This document shows positions 1 through 12,010 of a stretch of 64,000 nucleotides of DNA, one piece after another (position 1 is the first letter of the stretch; each line of letters opens with the position of its first letter). The notes below the pieces were generated by a model, which was given only the letters and a program-made list of their open reading frames with translations, was not told the DNA's origin and made no database searches. Source of the DNA: Hypericum androsaemum (lineage: Eukaryota > Streptophyta > Magnoliopsida > Malpighiales > Hypericaceae); contig OZ023182.1 of assembly GCA_963995505.1 (NCBI GenBank), forward strand, positions 1,503,001 to 1,567,000, given 5' to 3'. A program made the position numbers and the translations under genes.

Positions 1-12
1 ATTCATAAAACC

Positions 13-498
13 TTACAAGAGAACAAAGCGAGGAGACCCTACTGCAAAAGAGTCGTGCATTAGAATAGAAATACAACCCACAGGAGGCAAGTCTAAAATA
101 TGACAACCAAAATCAAAGGAGAAAGCATGGTTTGAGAGACAGTCGACCACCATATTGCTCTCGCGATAGCAATGACGGACCTCCACCTGCCAGAAACGAT
201 GAAGAAAGTTAATGCAACTAATCATGAGGGAGGACAGTGGATGCTCTGTCGCTATGCCCTCGGTAAGACTCTTCGTAGCTACTTGCGAATCTGTCTCCAC
301 GACAACCTGTTTGTAACCACGAACCCAAGCCAACTTCAAACCGTGCCAAACCGCCCATAACTCTGAAGCCAGAGCAGTACAATGACCAGTATTACACATA
401 AAGCCCACGCACCAGCCACCATAAGACTTTCGAATGACCCCTCCACCACCTTCCGGGCCAGGATTACCCCGTGAAGAACCATCAGTATTCAATTTCAC
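13..498 (-). pseudogene. LINE RNase H domain (3' end of LINE ORF2)
   Basis: An open stretch of 161 residues is an RVT_3-type RNase H domain. The acidic catalytic residues are still recognisable: Asp in NTDGSS, Glu in ASELWAV, Asp in ETDS and the late Asp in VVDCLS. In intact elements this domain is the C-terminal part of the ORF2 polyprotein, not a separate gene. It is read here without its own promoter and directly continues the decayed LINE to its right. The stop at the low-coordinate end is probably the original ORF2 stop. Confidence 0.85.
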
Positions 499-849
499 CC
501 ATTCGTCAGGTGGGGGCTACCAAGAAACTAACTGCAAAGCACGTAGTGGACAAACACTTGCAGTCATAGTACAAGGTCACCAAGCTCTCGTGAAATCCAC
601 CGCCTGCTACTTCAAAAAATCCACTTGGCCTCGCCTACCATTCATAAATCGATGAGTAGAATTTGATTCCTGGGCAAAAGTAACTTTATTGCATCACTTC
701 CACAACCACCAACAGGCTGTGACAAATAGTGTGCTCCACCGGACACCCTGACCCAACTCAGTCGTAACAAGAATGTTACCTTATAACCAATCACCCTCCG
801 CCGCTCCAAAGAAGGCAGCCTAACATTGTGTAGGAACAAAGAAAGGCCA

Positions 850-3060
850 AACCTACCGAGAACCAATGTAATCATGGTGGAGATGTAAAATAGTTTCCAA
901 CCTCATGTGACATAGAGGACACAAAGGAGATGAGATAAAATGTTGCCTATACCACTCCACGTTTGTCAAAATTCGGCCCTTCAAACATTTCCACAAAACA
1001 CACACGAAGACACTCTGGTACCTCAAGCTGCCACACTTGCCTCCAAGTACTGGACGAGAAATCAGACGGCAATATATTCTCCAAACTTACCAAGTATGCA
1101 GACTTGGTAGTAAATTGACCTGTGGTCGTATATTTCCATGCCAATCGGTCCATCGAACCACCAGTGTCATCTAAAAAAATTGACTATAACAAAGGGCGCC
1201 AATCCACTAAATGAAACCCTTCTAAACACTGCCAATCCCATCCCACATCATCTATCCAAAGATCACAGACCTTAGAAGTTGTATCAACCAAATGAGCTGG
1301 AACAAGCTCTAGAAGTGAAGTGTGAGTATGTGGCAGCCAATAATCTATCCAAAATCGTACCATATGGCCATCACCAACAACCCATCTAATGCCATCAAAT
1401 AGAGCAGAAGAAATCTTGACCAGGCTACTCCACACCATTGATTGCCTGGAATGAGATGGGAAACCTGACAACCCCTGCTCACCTTTATAATATTTAGCAT
1501 TCAAAACCTCAATCCAAATAGAACGAGGTTCTGTGAGGAAATGCCACCCAAGCTTCAAAAGCAAAGCATCATTCATAGCTTGAGCACTACGAATACCTAA
1601 ACCCCCCATCACTTGTGGAAGACATACCTCCTCCCAATAGACCAAATGAACACGACGATGCTCTTCTCGATCACCCCACAAAAAATTATGATTAATGGGA
1701 TCTGGACGAGTAGAAAGGTGAAATGGAAGATGGAGAACCTGCATTGTAAATGTAGGAATTGTAGATAACACCGAACCCACCAATGTAATACGACCAGCCA
1801 TGGACAATTGCTTTGCCCTCCACCCTGTCAGCCTTCCCTGCACCTTCTTTAGTAAATGAGAAAAAGTATCTCTGGAAACTCTTTCATGCAGAGCCGGGAT
1901 GCCCAAATAACGACCAAGATCATGTGTCAATACAAAACCCCACTCAAATGCTTAGCCACACTTGGGGACACGTTCAGTGAAAAGCAAACACGTGATTTAG
2001 AGTGGCTGACTTTCTGACCTGAGGCAGAACAAAAAATATCTAGGGCCTGCTTCAAAACACCCATTTGTTCAATTGCAGCCTCTGCAAAAAGAACAACATC
2101 ATCAGTAAACAAGAGATGGGACAAAGTCGACCCAGTCCGTGTGAATTGAATAGGCTTCCAGTCGCCTTTCGCAATAGAAATTGTAATCCATTGGGCCAAC
2201 CATTCCATACATAACACAAATAGGTATGGAGACATCAGATCGCCCTATCTCAACCCCCGTGAAGGCAAAAATTTTGACGTCACCTCCCCATTCCATAATA
2301 ATTGGATTGAGACCTTGGTAACACACACCATAATAAGATGAACTAAAGAACGTGGTAACCCCACATCCAACAAGGTCTCCTCCAGAAAATCCCAACGCAT
2401 ACGATCGTACGCTTTTTCCAGATCAATTTTTCACCGCCATCCAGCCAGACCATCCCTGCTTATAACGCATATAGTGTACAACTTCCTGAAAAATTACAAT
2501 ATTGTCAGTAATTTATCAACTCGGTACAAAGCTACCATGAACCTGAGAAATCAATTCCGGCAGCTTCTGCTTCACCCATTCACTATAACTTTTGTGAGTA
2601 GCTTATTCGACACATTACACAAACTGATAGGTCTGAATTGCGTGATAGAGACCGGGGACGATACTTTCGGGATCAAGACAGACAATGTCTCATTTAGCTT
2701 ATCTGGTAGCAGACCCGAAGAAAAAGCCTGATTAATATAAGCCAAAACTTAACTCCCAACAATGCCCCAACATTTCTGGTAAAAACAGACTTGGAAACCA
2801 TCTATCCCAGGAGCCTTGAAAGGTGCCATCTGCATCAAAGCAGCCTTTACCTCCTTTTCTGTAACAGGCTGTACACATGCTACTTTGTCCTCGGTAGACC
2901 AAACTGGAAATAATCCCACAGGCAAATCTCCACTTCTTACATATGATTCAGCTGTATACAAATGCTGAAAGAAGTTCAAGGCCATTTCCTCTAATTGTAG
3001 AGCATCTGTCACCCAAAAACCATTATAGTCTTGCAGCTCCATGACCTTATTTCTCTGTCG
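850..3060 (-). pseudogene. LINE reverse transcriptase and zf-RVT region, frameshifted
   Basis: Several frame-shifted blocks make up one reverse transcriptase. Positions 3042-2749 give the N-terminal fingers (APGIDG, then FYQKCW). About 2740-2400 continues it with recognisable pieces such as LIPKV and FRPISLCNV. Positions 2235-1927 carry the palm motif, which reads F-T-D-D instead of the usual Y/F-A-D-D. Positions 1930-1184 hold the thumb/connection region with LGIP and SMAGRI, followed by the zf-RVT block to about 930. The altered palm motif, frameshifts and stops show that it is a dead copy. Confidence 0.85.
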
Positions 3061-3180
3061 ACGAACCAGGGGAGATGTGTGGAAAAAAGAAGTATTCTGA
3101 TTACCTTGTACAATCCATTGCTCTCAAGATTTTTGCATCCATAAAAGCTCTTCCTGAAGTAAAACTTGTTCAAGTTCAGA

Positions 3181-3830
3181 CTACAACTTTGCTTCCAACA
3201 AAACTAAACCACGATTCGTACCACGCTCAATAACCTCTTGCAAACCCCGAAGCCTGGCATACAACCTACGCTTTTGGTGTTCAATGTTTCCAAAAACATT
3301 GGAATTCCAGTTTTGCAACTCCACCTTCAAGGCCGCCAAAGCATGCTCAACTTCCCACGTATGCTGCCATTTAGCTTCCACAACCCTTTGAAAACTGGGA
3401 TGCAAAAACCAGGCAGCCTGGAAACAAAATGGACGCCGCCGTCCATTTCCCCCATTAGTACTATCAAAGGTGATCAGCAGTGGACTGTGATCAGATTGAT
3501 ACCTTGCCAAATGCCTAACCCGTCCTCAGGCCACAAAGCACCCCTATGCTCTTGCAAACTCACAATACTATTGAAATCCCCCACCACCAACCATAGAGTA
3601 TCATCACTAGGAGACAGTGCTGCTATAACATCCCAATAATCTTCTAAACCACTAACAGGTGGTGAAGTATATACCACTGTAAGTAAAGAAGGCGGTTGCC
3701 CCATGTAGGACATCATACAATGTATGAACTAGTGTTGCTCGGCCAAAAAAAGACACGGTAATATTGGCATTTCAAAACAACCAAATACCACCTCGTCTCC
3801 CTTGACTAATAAACGTGCTAATGGCAGTGA
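3181..3830 (-). pseudogene. LINE endonuclease domain, C-terminal part
   Basis: Two overlapping reading frames encode the distal part of an AP-type (exonuclease-endonuclease-phosphatase) domain. Visible motifs are GGIWLFW near 3790, VVGDFN near 3575 (GDFN is the conserved catalytic block) and SDHSPL near 3490, with the catalytic Asp-His pair. The first about 80 residues of the domain are missing here but occur inverted at about 4190-4372. At least two frame changes disable it. Confidence 0.8.
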
Positions 3831-3839
3831 GGATAATTT

Positions 3840-4470
3840 TCTAGTCTCTAAACCCAATGAGGCCATAGCGCGTTATAAGGACAACAAAGAGACTTTGGAC
3901 CCTAACTGCTCTCTTTAGACACGTGATATGGTGTAGTCCAGGAACCCCTTGATACTATTACTCATGCGGGACTGAATATTGAGTGAGGTAGTTTAAGTAA
4001 CGTGCGAGGCGTAGTTGGTCATCCCCATAATTGTGATCCTCCAGCTAGTGCTACTAGTCAGCTTCCTGATCGGGTTGTTTCACATGCCTTCTCCCAAAAT
4101 GCTGAGCATTTCCGGGTCATAGCAAGGGAAGACCGGGCTATGGAGCAGTAATACTTGTGGTACCACCTTTATCCTAATCTTTATCAATGTTATTAAAGAT
4201 TTTAGTGTGGAATTGTTGTGGGGCTCGGAAAGCGAATTTATTCGGGCTCTTAAATTTTTGATTCGTTCGAATGGCCTAAGCGTTATAGCGGTATTGGAGA
4301 CCCAAATTAGTGGTGTTCAGGCTGATCGGGTTTGTAGGAAGATTGGTTTATCTTCACACCGAGTTGAAGCTTTCCTCTCATTTAACAGAGCAGAGCTTTC
4401 GTGCTTTTCCTATTATGGGACCCAACCCAATACAGTTTTCATTGGCTTTGGATGTATATTATAATATCGA
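3840..4470 (+). mobile_element. Inverted 5' piece of a LINE (endonuclease N-terminus)
   Basis: On the plus strand, about 4195-4372 encodes the start of a plant LINE endonuclease: VWNCCGARKAN, a one-base frameshift, then FIRALKF, VLETQ and SSHRVEA. It lies head-to-head with the minus-strand LINE, and the two pieces are complementary: this piece stops at RVEA-F, and the minus-strand piece resumes at about the next residues, GRRGGIWLFW. This fits a 5' inversion by twin priming. The part from 3840 to about 4190 would be the LINE 5' leader by inference only. The segment after 4373 shows no LINE similarity and may be flank. Confidence 0.65.
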
Positions 4471-7283
4471 GTTAATTTGAACATTCCCTAAAAAAAAGAA
4501 GTTAATTTGAACCTACCTCATTTCGGGAGAAATATTAGTTAAAAATCTCTTCTATTCTGTTTATTTAAGTTAATCAAAAAAGTATTTGCTTGCAAAAATT
4601 AGAGCAGAATTGAGATTGTCTACTATTATTTCTTCCGAAGTGAGGTAGCAATCAACTAGTTGGAATTCAAATTAATCATAAAAAGTATCAGTGTCACATA
4701 CTTAATATCCTTTTTGTGGTAGCCCGAATTAGTAATAACGTGATTGGTAAGCCATTTTGAACTATCTCGTTGCCTATAATCATGAAAATTTTCGAAAAGA
4801 AGATAACGAAACGGCAGTATTTATTAAATCAATTATTCGAGTTCGAATTATGATCATTAAAAGAAGTTAACCATTCTCAAATTTGTATAGATATTGTCCA
4901 CATTAGTTAAATTTTAAATTTTTGGCTTCGTTACTATATCTAAATAATGATAAAATTGTCTTGCTAAAATTAAATTTTTTTATAACTTGAAATAGGCATG
5001 ACCACGTTACTGTTCTGGAATCCGTTGTTCCAAAATATGGAACATGAACCAGAATCTTCTTACAAGATTTTAGAACAGTTAACGATGGTCTGTTACGGTT
5101 GAATTAGTAGTTAAATTTTGTGTTTGCAAAAAATACATAATTTTCTATTGTTTAGTTCTAAAAAAATAAAAATCTAACCTAATTCTACAATTATGAAATC
5201 TCGGATTCAACGAATCTATGATCAAGACAATTTCCTTAAAAAAAACTATTCAAAGAAACAAACAACGATTCAGGTTGGATTATCAGATCCTTTGGTTTGA
5301 AAATCACCAATAATTCTAATCGAACCGTGGATAGGCCCAGAATTTAAAATTGTCCCAAATGAAGGAGATATTGCACGACGTGAAGCGAAGTGAAAACGTT
5401 AGGGGTGTTCGTTGTCCCACGCGTCACGTCCGACCAAGGCTGGGTCGTAGGCGAGAGGGGGTCCCACTCTTCTGTGGTGCGCCGCGTCCGGCGTCGGCGT
5501 CCTCGCCAATACAAGCTTTTAGGCTTTAAGACGCGTTTTGGCCTTCTCAAACGCGGTATTATGTTTATGCCGAGAGATAAGTAAATAAAATGATCGGAAT
5601 TCATTGCTTCATTAATTTATTTTCACGTTCTTATGTGTATTTGACAGAAAAAACCTCTCCAACAAGAGAAATTCCATCTTTTCTTGATAATTTAATGGAA
5701 AATAATGGGCGGGTGGTGGGATGTCACTGGAAAACGTGTCGAGAGAAAAATATATTAATTGAAGTTACTTGGCATAATCCATGTTTGGTTGAGTGGATTG
5801 AACTTAATAGATTGCTGGTTTTGATAGTCGGTAGCTGTTGTTGATTGAAAATTTAATGTTTGGCAATAACAATATTTGCAGATAACTAATTTTAATAATA
5901 GATGCATATATTTTAAATACCATATAAATATATGTAGACATTTAATAACTGATAATATATATTTTTAACGAGATTATTATGCAATCATTTAAATAAAAAT
6001 ATAATAATTATAGCACGAAAAGAAAAATATATGAAACCGCTAATTGTTTGGAAATCATCTTAAATAATTCAAAATATCCGGTCATATATCCTTTTAATTA
6101 GAATTGCCGCTGGCATCAACATCCAGACAAAGAAATGCTGATTAATTTTGCCCGCATAACTATCATAAGGGCGAATAAACTAAAAAGAAAATAGTTAATG
6201 TACAGCTCACTAAAAGCGCGTGGACCAGGATGCCACGTAGGACAAAAGTAGCCAACCGAGCCAAAAGATGCCAGCTGGATCCCTCGTAGTTACATGTGTT
6301 CGGCTCAAACGCGCATGTCATCGTCAATCCTCCGTTGGTTTTTGCTCGTCTTCACGGCGGAGGTGTAGCGATTAGTGAGAGAGCTGAAAGCGATTACTAA
6401 TTATTTCAGAAAATGAAAGCGAATAAAATGGAATAGATGGAGCCTTGGCAAAACCAATAATTTTATTTCGATTTTTTATAATGAGTGACAATATTCAGAA
6501 AATTATTTTTTATAAAATTTAGGAAAGAAAAATGAAAATTATTTCACATCATAAAGTTATTACTTAACAAAATTTAATCATTAAACATATAAAATCACAC
6601 TCGTTACAAAAAATCAGATTCTAGTCCAGGTAAGCTGCGCCTTGTTTGTTTTCGACAAATTTAAGTTAGTCACCAAACAAATCAATCAGTTAACGTCGTT
6701 AATGTCCGGTCCAATTAACCACTAAACTTTTGAAGGACAGGGTTGCTGTCTGATCACCGAATGGACTATATTTAAAAATAATAATGCTTAGGATGAATTT
6801 TCTTAAATGTCTGGAATTTTTTTTTGAAGAGTAAAGAGTAAAATGTTTGGAATTACGCCTCAGTATAACCAAGGGAAATAATCCAAAAAAATGATAACTA
6901 AGGGATAGCGCGTGAGGTCCTATCTAGTAAAATGACGCTTTAGCTCAACACTTTAAAAAATAATCCCAACGTAATTTCCGGATCTTAATTACCCGGAATT
7001 TAATACTCATTTATTTGATTTTCCCTACTGTAACAGCGCAATAAATAGTCGTTCCGGCATTCTTCTTTCTTCTCTCGTTCTTTTTCGTCGGCGGTTCAGC
7101 TTTTCGCCGGTTTCGGATTTTGCTATTTTGTTTCTCTTCAAAAAAAAATATTTCATTTGTAAATTTTATGTTGATTGCCCCCACGTTAAATGGGTCCACC
7201 GGGAGCGCAAGCGTCAGGACCGCAGGAAAATCATTGGATATCCATTAGTGGGCTCCTCGTTTTTTACCGTTGCGTTCAATTAC

Positions 7284-7319
7284 CCAAATCCAAATCCAAA
7301 TCCAAATCCAAATTCAAAT
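7284..7319. repeat. (CCAAAT)n hexanucleotide repeat
   Basis: Five perfect copies of CCAAAT are followed by one variant copy (TCAAAT). It is a simple-sequence repeat in intergenic DNA. Confidence 0.9.
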
Positions 7320-8599
7320 CCTACCGTCCTTCAAAAGTGCATGAAACTGTTGCAGATTCTACTTTCTGGTTTTATTTTTTGAACAGTATATGAGAGTGTC
7401 GGTTATAAAATTGTCGGTCTCACTTACAGTTGGGAGCTGGTACGGTGGCCAAAGTCAATTTATTCATTGAGCTCGGGTGGGTTCTCTTTTGCTATGGTGG
7501 GACGGAATTTTCCTGTACCACTCTCCGGTTTTTTATTCCACATGGTATCATTAGAATAAATTGATTAATCTAAATTTGAGATAAGTATGAACTTTAAAAT
7601 GTAACAATATTCTCTCAACAAATAATTAAGGCTAGTACATTCCAAAAGATTCGAACTCATGTCTGATTACTCTAGTAATACGTCCATCACCAATTAGACA
7701 ATCAGTAATTAGTCTAAGTGTTTATTGGTGGTACCCTTCTCTAGTTATTTTGTGGAAAATATTCCGATTCAAATAATATCAGAAAATATAAGAAGTCTCA
7801 TTCCAAAAATATATTTTACACCGGAAATAAATAGTCAAAATGGGGAAACGAAAAAATTAAGCCAAGTTGAAATCAATCTTTCAATGGTGACAATTAGACA
7901 ATTTAATGTGTTCATGAATAATTATAGGTGATCATTGGTTAAAACTTATTTTTAACAAAAAAAAAGTTTTGGTGGATGTAAATCGGAAAATTGATTAGCG
8001 AGTATAATTTGCTATTTGTACTAATCACATAGAATATAAAATAAATTCTAATCGAGCTTACGTACATTTTTATTGACACCGCCAGTTTTTTTTATAAGTA
8101 AAATGTTTATTATTCATCAAAAAATTAAGCTGAGTGTGCACCAATACACTACACTAATAATGTCGTAGGCACTAATATCACCTAAAAATTCAAAAAAAAA
8201 TAACTATCTAACAACTTATGCTACTAGATGGGTGATATCTTCAAAATTTAACTCCTTTGTTTCCTCCCATGACTCTTGTTCCATTCGCCTCTTTTTTCAC
8301 CTCCTTTTCTTTTTAAGATATAAGCCAAACGTCTTTTTGAATCAGTATCCTTATCTGAGTCGTCTGATTCGTATTCTTCGATTTCATTTATCTCATGACC
8401 GGACCCTTGTATTGACACCACTAGTTTTCTGACACTTTTGATCCTCATTCGAACTGGATAAAATCATCGAACGATAACAAATTTCTCTAAAAAAAATATT
8501 TAACAATAATGTAGTCCTAAAGATGCAAACGCCAAACTTGGGCAGGCCAAAGTGGTCCAAAATTGCACAACCGTCTTCGTAAATATTGCCATGTGTAGT

Positions 8600-8643
8600 A
8601 TCTTATCGTATATAATAACTTTCGGTACCGTAAACGATAAGAT
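8600..8643. repeat. Perfect 10-bp inverted repeat (hairpin)
   Basis: The arm ATCTTATCGT at 8600-8609 is exactly complementary to ACGATAAGAT at 8634-8643. The 24-nt loop contains the smaller palindrome CGGTACCG. No gene is adjacent, so function is unknown and chance or a MITE remnant is possible. Confidence 0.6.
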
Positions 8644-9289
8644 GCGCCCATCTTTATGTAAATGTAAAGGCCCCTAACGCCAACCATATATGCATCACAA
8701 AGGTAAAAGGGTATAGGCTCCCCCGGATGCTTAAGAACATCTCATGCGTTGATTCGCATCCAGTAAGGGACCGAAGCCTTAAATTGACATCGACATGCTC
8801 AACTCCTGCTACCACACAAACATACCAACTACTCTATTGCTATCTCTCCTTCATTCCCGGTGCAATCAATTTGACTCGACCACTCGAGAGAGCGCATTAA
8901 TTACCCAACTTGAATCTGAATTAGTTATATTATAATGTAAGTATATATATATTATTTTAAAAATCACAGTCCGACTATCCGGACGACCCGACGTAAATAT
9001 CATGTCATTTTATGCAAAAATCCCAGCAAATGGTTATAGTGGTGGTACAATTAATTGGTTAGATCGGTCTGTTCATCTGGTTGGGCTAGCCGTTCCACAC
9101 CAAATTATTCAAATTTATTATTTTCTTAAAAAAATATATTTTGAGTTTTCCTAGATAAAAAATAATTAAATTTTGATTTTGATTTTGATAATTTTGCAAT
9201 AAAATTAGAGGATATTTAGAATTACTTTTTGAATACTAAATATAACTATTTAGTAAAATATTTTTCATAAAAACTTCTGGCCCACTTTG

Positions 9290-10046
9290 ATTCAATTGGT
9301 CATACCGCTCATACCAAAAAATGAAAAAATCAGAGTGATCTCCCCATCCATTTTTTTAGAAATAAAAATAGATGCATTCATTACGGAGGAAAGTCGTGAA
9401 GTACATAGTTTGTTAGCACCGGTGGGTGACAAGCCACCCAATTATCTGGTAAAGTTTCAAGTCTATACATCTTACTCAAACAATCCGCTACACGATTATT
9501 TGAGCAAGATGTATAACTCAAAATACAAAAGGAAAGGCAATCAAGATCTCTTCTAAGTTAGAATACACCATTTTCTAAATGCCAATCCACAACCGGATTG
9601 GGGTCTTTAAGCAGATGAAAAGCTAAATAATAGTCAATTTCTATAATGGACTTCATAGAGGCGGGGAGACAGGAGATATCTCGCACTGCAAGCTTGATAG
9701 CCTTCAATTTCGCTTCTAGGGGAGAGGCTGCAGACACTAACTCAGAATTGCCTCTAATAATGAGGCCAAAATGGTTCTTAGCAACATCAACGATTCTGGA
9801 AGAGGGGGATGACTCCATCCAAGATGCATCACAGTTGTACTTCATTTCTCCAACTCCCGGAGCAGTCCACGAAGGATTGTGATCCAAAAGAGGGGCCGAA
9901 ATAGTCATTGACACACTATTGACCTGCAAAAATTCATAATAAGCATTAGAGGCCAATGTAGCAGTAGCAATAGGGTTCGACTGAATACCATCAAAGATAA
10001 CTCTATTTTTAGACTTCCAGATATACCAACATAAATATAAAGCCAA
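9290..10046 (-). pseudogene. LINE RNase H domain, partly decayed
   Basis: The frame at 10046-9558 begins with the linker typical of plant LINEs (WYIWKSKNRVIF) and continues into RNase H, with Asp in NCDAS, Glu in LEAKL and Asp in EIDYY. After the stop near 9558 a shifted frame gives NNRVADCLSK, the final conserved RNase H helix (normally N-x-V-A-D-x-L-A). The domain is therefore split by a stop and a frameshift. An imperfect hairpin at about 9464-9510 lies within this tail. Confidence 0.75.
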
Positions 10047-10058
10047 AGGGACAAGATG

Positions 10059-10868
10059 CTATGTATCAATGTTATCCAACAGTTTAAACAAGGCAGCCAA
10101 CCAATGTCTAAAGTAGACAAAATTATGGTGGTGAATGTCATGGCCAAAATGATAGGCAAACCAAGAGGCCCTAGCATGCTCACAATCAAATAACATATGA
10201 TAAATAGATTCTGAATCCGCATGACAAATATTACAATTAGAGAAAAGAAAGAGATGCCTCCTCAATAGGCTACTAGCAACCGGAAAACTGTTCTTCGCTG
10301 CACGCCAGATAAAGTTCTTAATTTTAGGATGAATATTAAGCTTCCAGATTTGAGCCCAAATTCCCTGATCGAAGGGAGGAGAGCTAAGACTAATTTTTAA
10401 CACGTGGTAGCCCTTCTTAACAGTGTAATCTCCCAACTTAGTGAACTTCCACACCATCCGATCAGAGCTAGTGTGGTTGCCAAGATTAATTTTTGCAATG
10501 GCCAAACCATCTGATTCTGAGGATAGACATTCAAGCAAATCCCATTTCCAGCTCCTAGTTTTGATGCAAATTAGGTCGAAAACTCTGGAGAAGTTCAGGT
10601 TGGTATACTGATTGGAGTTGACTTTAGCATTAGGAAGAGAGGAGAGCCATGGATCAGACCAAATATTCGAGTTAAGGCTATTGCCGATCCTAGAGATCAA
10701 ACTCTGAGTCAAAGCATTACGGCCTTCCAAAATGCTAGACCACATCCACGAAGGCCTGCCTCTTTTAGCCGCATTGAGGAAATCAAAATTATGGAAGTAA
10801 AGCCCTTTGAGAATCCAAAAATAGAGGGAGGATTGGTTGGAGAGTAAACGCCAAGCTTGTTTAGCCAA
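10059..10868 (-). pseudogene. LINE zf-RVT / connection region
   Basis: This 269-codon open frame encodes the region between reverse transcriptase and RNase H. It includes the SSILEGR and NSNIWSDPW blocks and the zf-RVT motif WKLNIHPKIKNFIWRAA, followed by the Cys/His cluster CNICH...HMLFDC. In a live element it would be fused to its neighbours in one frame; here it is separated by frameshifts at both ends. Confidence 0.8.
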
Positions 10869-12010
10869 AGGCTATATTAAAGACCTTAAAATCTTTGAAA
10901 CCAAGATCTTCGGCCTTTTTAGACTTAGTCAATTTATCCCAAGTGACCCAGCGAGTCTTCCTCTTATCCACAGCTCCAGCCCACCAAAACATAGCCAAAA
11001 GGCTATTAAATTTAGTACAAAAGGAGGCTGGAAAAAACATACATTGCATAGCATAACATGGAATAGAGGCAAGGACTGATTTAATTAAAACCTCTCTCCC
11101 AGCCATAGAAAGCAGGTTCTGCTTCCAACTCAAAGTTTTGCTTATCATTCTCTCATAAATAAAGTTGAGGGCTTCGCATTTAGAATGACCCCAGAATGAA
11201 GGGAGCCCGAGATACTTATCGGTCAAAGCCATTGGAACCATCCCGAGAATATCTAATGAAGGGAGCCCGAGATACTTATCGGTCAAAGCCATTGGAACCA
11301 TTCCTAGAATATCACAAATTCCCTATTTAATGTCGGATGACTCCGGCTTAGCAAAATAGATACTGGACTTGTTGACATTGATCTCTTGGCCAGAGGCAGC
11401 CACAAAATTAAGCAAAAGCTGCTTAATATTACATGCTTCCTCAAACGATGCCTTGTCAAAAAGCATGGTGTCATCGGCAAAAAGAATATGTGTGACAGGA
11501 GGGCAGTGCCGATTAAAAGGATAACCTTGAATCAAATTACTTTGTTGATAGTGCCTAACAAAGTGAGCCAACGCATTAGAAATGAAAAGAAAAAGAAAAG
11601 GGGATAGGGGATCTCCTTGTCTTAACCCTCTCGAGGAAGAGAAGAAATTTAACGGTTGACCATTGAAAAGAATCCCATAAGAGGTAGAGAGAATGCAACT
11701 CATGATGCATTTAACCCACTTTGGAGGGAAGCCAAGCTTAGTTATAATATTTTCTAAGAAAGACCAATTAACCATGTCGTAAGCTTTTCTCAGATCCAAT
11801 TTGATAGCCATAGATAAGTTCCTCTTGCGAGGATCAGTTTTTAAATAATGGAACGCTTCATGGGCAATAATAAGATTATCTTGTATACAACAATTTTTGA
11901 TGAAGGCACCTTGGCTATCCGAGATAATGTGTTCCATTAAAGGCCTTAACCTATTGGCTAAGATCTTAGAATTAACTTTATAGGCGAAATTGCATATAGG
12001 ACGGAAATCA
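10861..12010 (-). pseudogene. LINE reverse transcriptase, N-terminally truncated
   Basis: From about 12005 downward the sequence gives YKVNSKILANRL, SDSQGAFI, KLDLRKAYDMV, RGLRQGDPLSPFLF and LFADDTMLF, which are standard palm motifs of plant LINE reverse transcriptase. A frame change and stop near 11323 precede the thumb region (KYLGLPS, SMAGREVLIKSV), which contains a 60-bp tandem duplication. The fingers region and whole endonuclease are missing. Confidence 0.85.
11196..11315 (-). repeat. 60-bp in-frame tandem duplication in LINE
   Basis: Positions 11196-11255 and 11256-11315 are two near-identical 60-bp units; only a few bases differ, near the distal ends. The duplication repeats 20 codons, including KYLGLPS, without changing the frame. 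Confidence 0.9.

Larger units (their letters stand above)
1..3830 (-). mobile_element. LINE (non-LTR retrotransposon), 3' segment, dead
   Basis: Reading the minus strand from high to low coordinates gives, in the normal plant L1 order, part of an endonuclease domain (about 3830-3181), reverse transcriptase (about 3060-1184), a zf-RVT zinc-binding region (about 1160-850) and an RNase H domain (498-13). Frames change and stops intervene many times, so it cannot encode a working polyprotein. The 3' tail lies beyond the window start. The upstream end stops near 3800 in the endonuclease, just before Gly-Gly-Ile-Trp; the missing 5' part is present in opposite orientation immediately beyond. Family assignment is secure; the exact upstream edge is not. 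Confidence 0.9.
4471..9286. other. AT-rich intergenic region, no gene recognised
   Basis: I see no supported gene. The ORFs here are short and show no family motif. Two locally GC-richer islands (about 5380-5560 and 6220-6380) and a pyrimidine-rich stretch near 7060-7140 look like promoter or leader DNA but have no coding sequence attached. A CCAAAT hexamer repeat and a small perfect hairpin are listed separately. The right edge, about 9200-9290, merges into the 3' end of the next LINE. Confidence 0.5.
9287..12010 (-). mobile_element. LINE, 5'-truncated inside reverse transcriptase
   Basis: The minus strand carries a plant L1-type ORF2 from the middle of reverse transcriptase (FRPICNFAYKV near 12005) through the FADD palm motif, zf-RVT and RNase H to a decayed tail near 9290. 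The 5' part is absent, as is usual for truncated LINE insertions. The palm FADD is intact, unlike the first LINE in the window, but the coding frame changes several times. The two LINEs differ enough to be separate families. I did not find a clear poly-A tail or target-site duplication. Confidence 0.88.

Noticed and set aside
2474..2731. Plus-strand 85-codon frame inside the first LINE
   Set aside because: Its complement reads as LINE reverse transcriptase (LIPKV, FRPISLCNV), so it is a shadow.
9287..9556. Plus-strand 89-codon frame at the end of the second LINE
   Set aside because: The minus strand here gives NNRVADCLSK, the end of the LINE RNase H, so this frame is a shadow.
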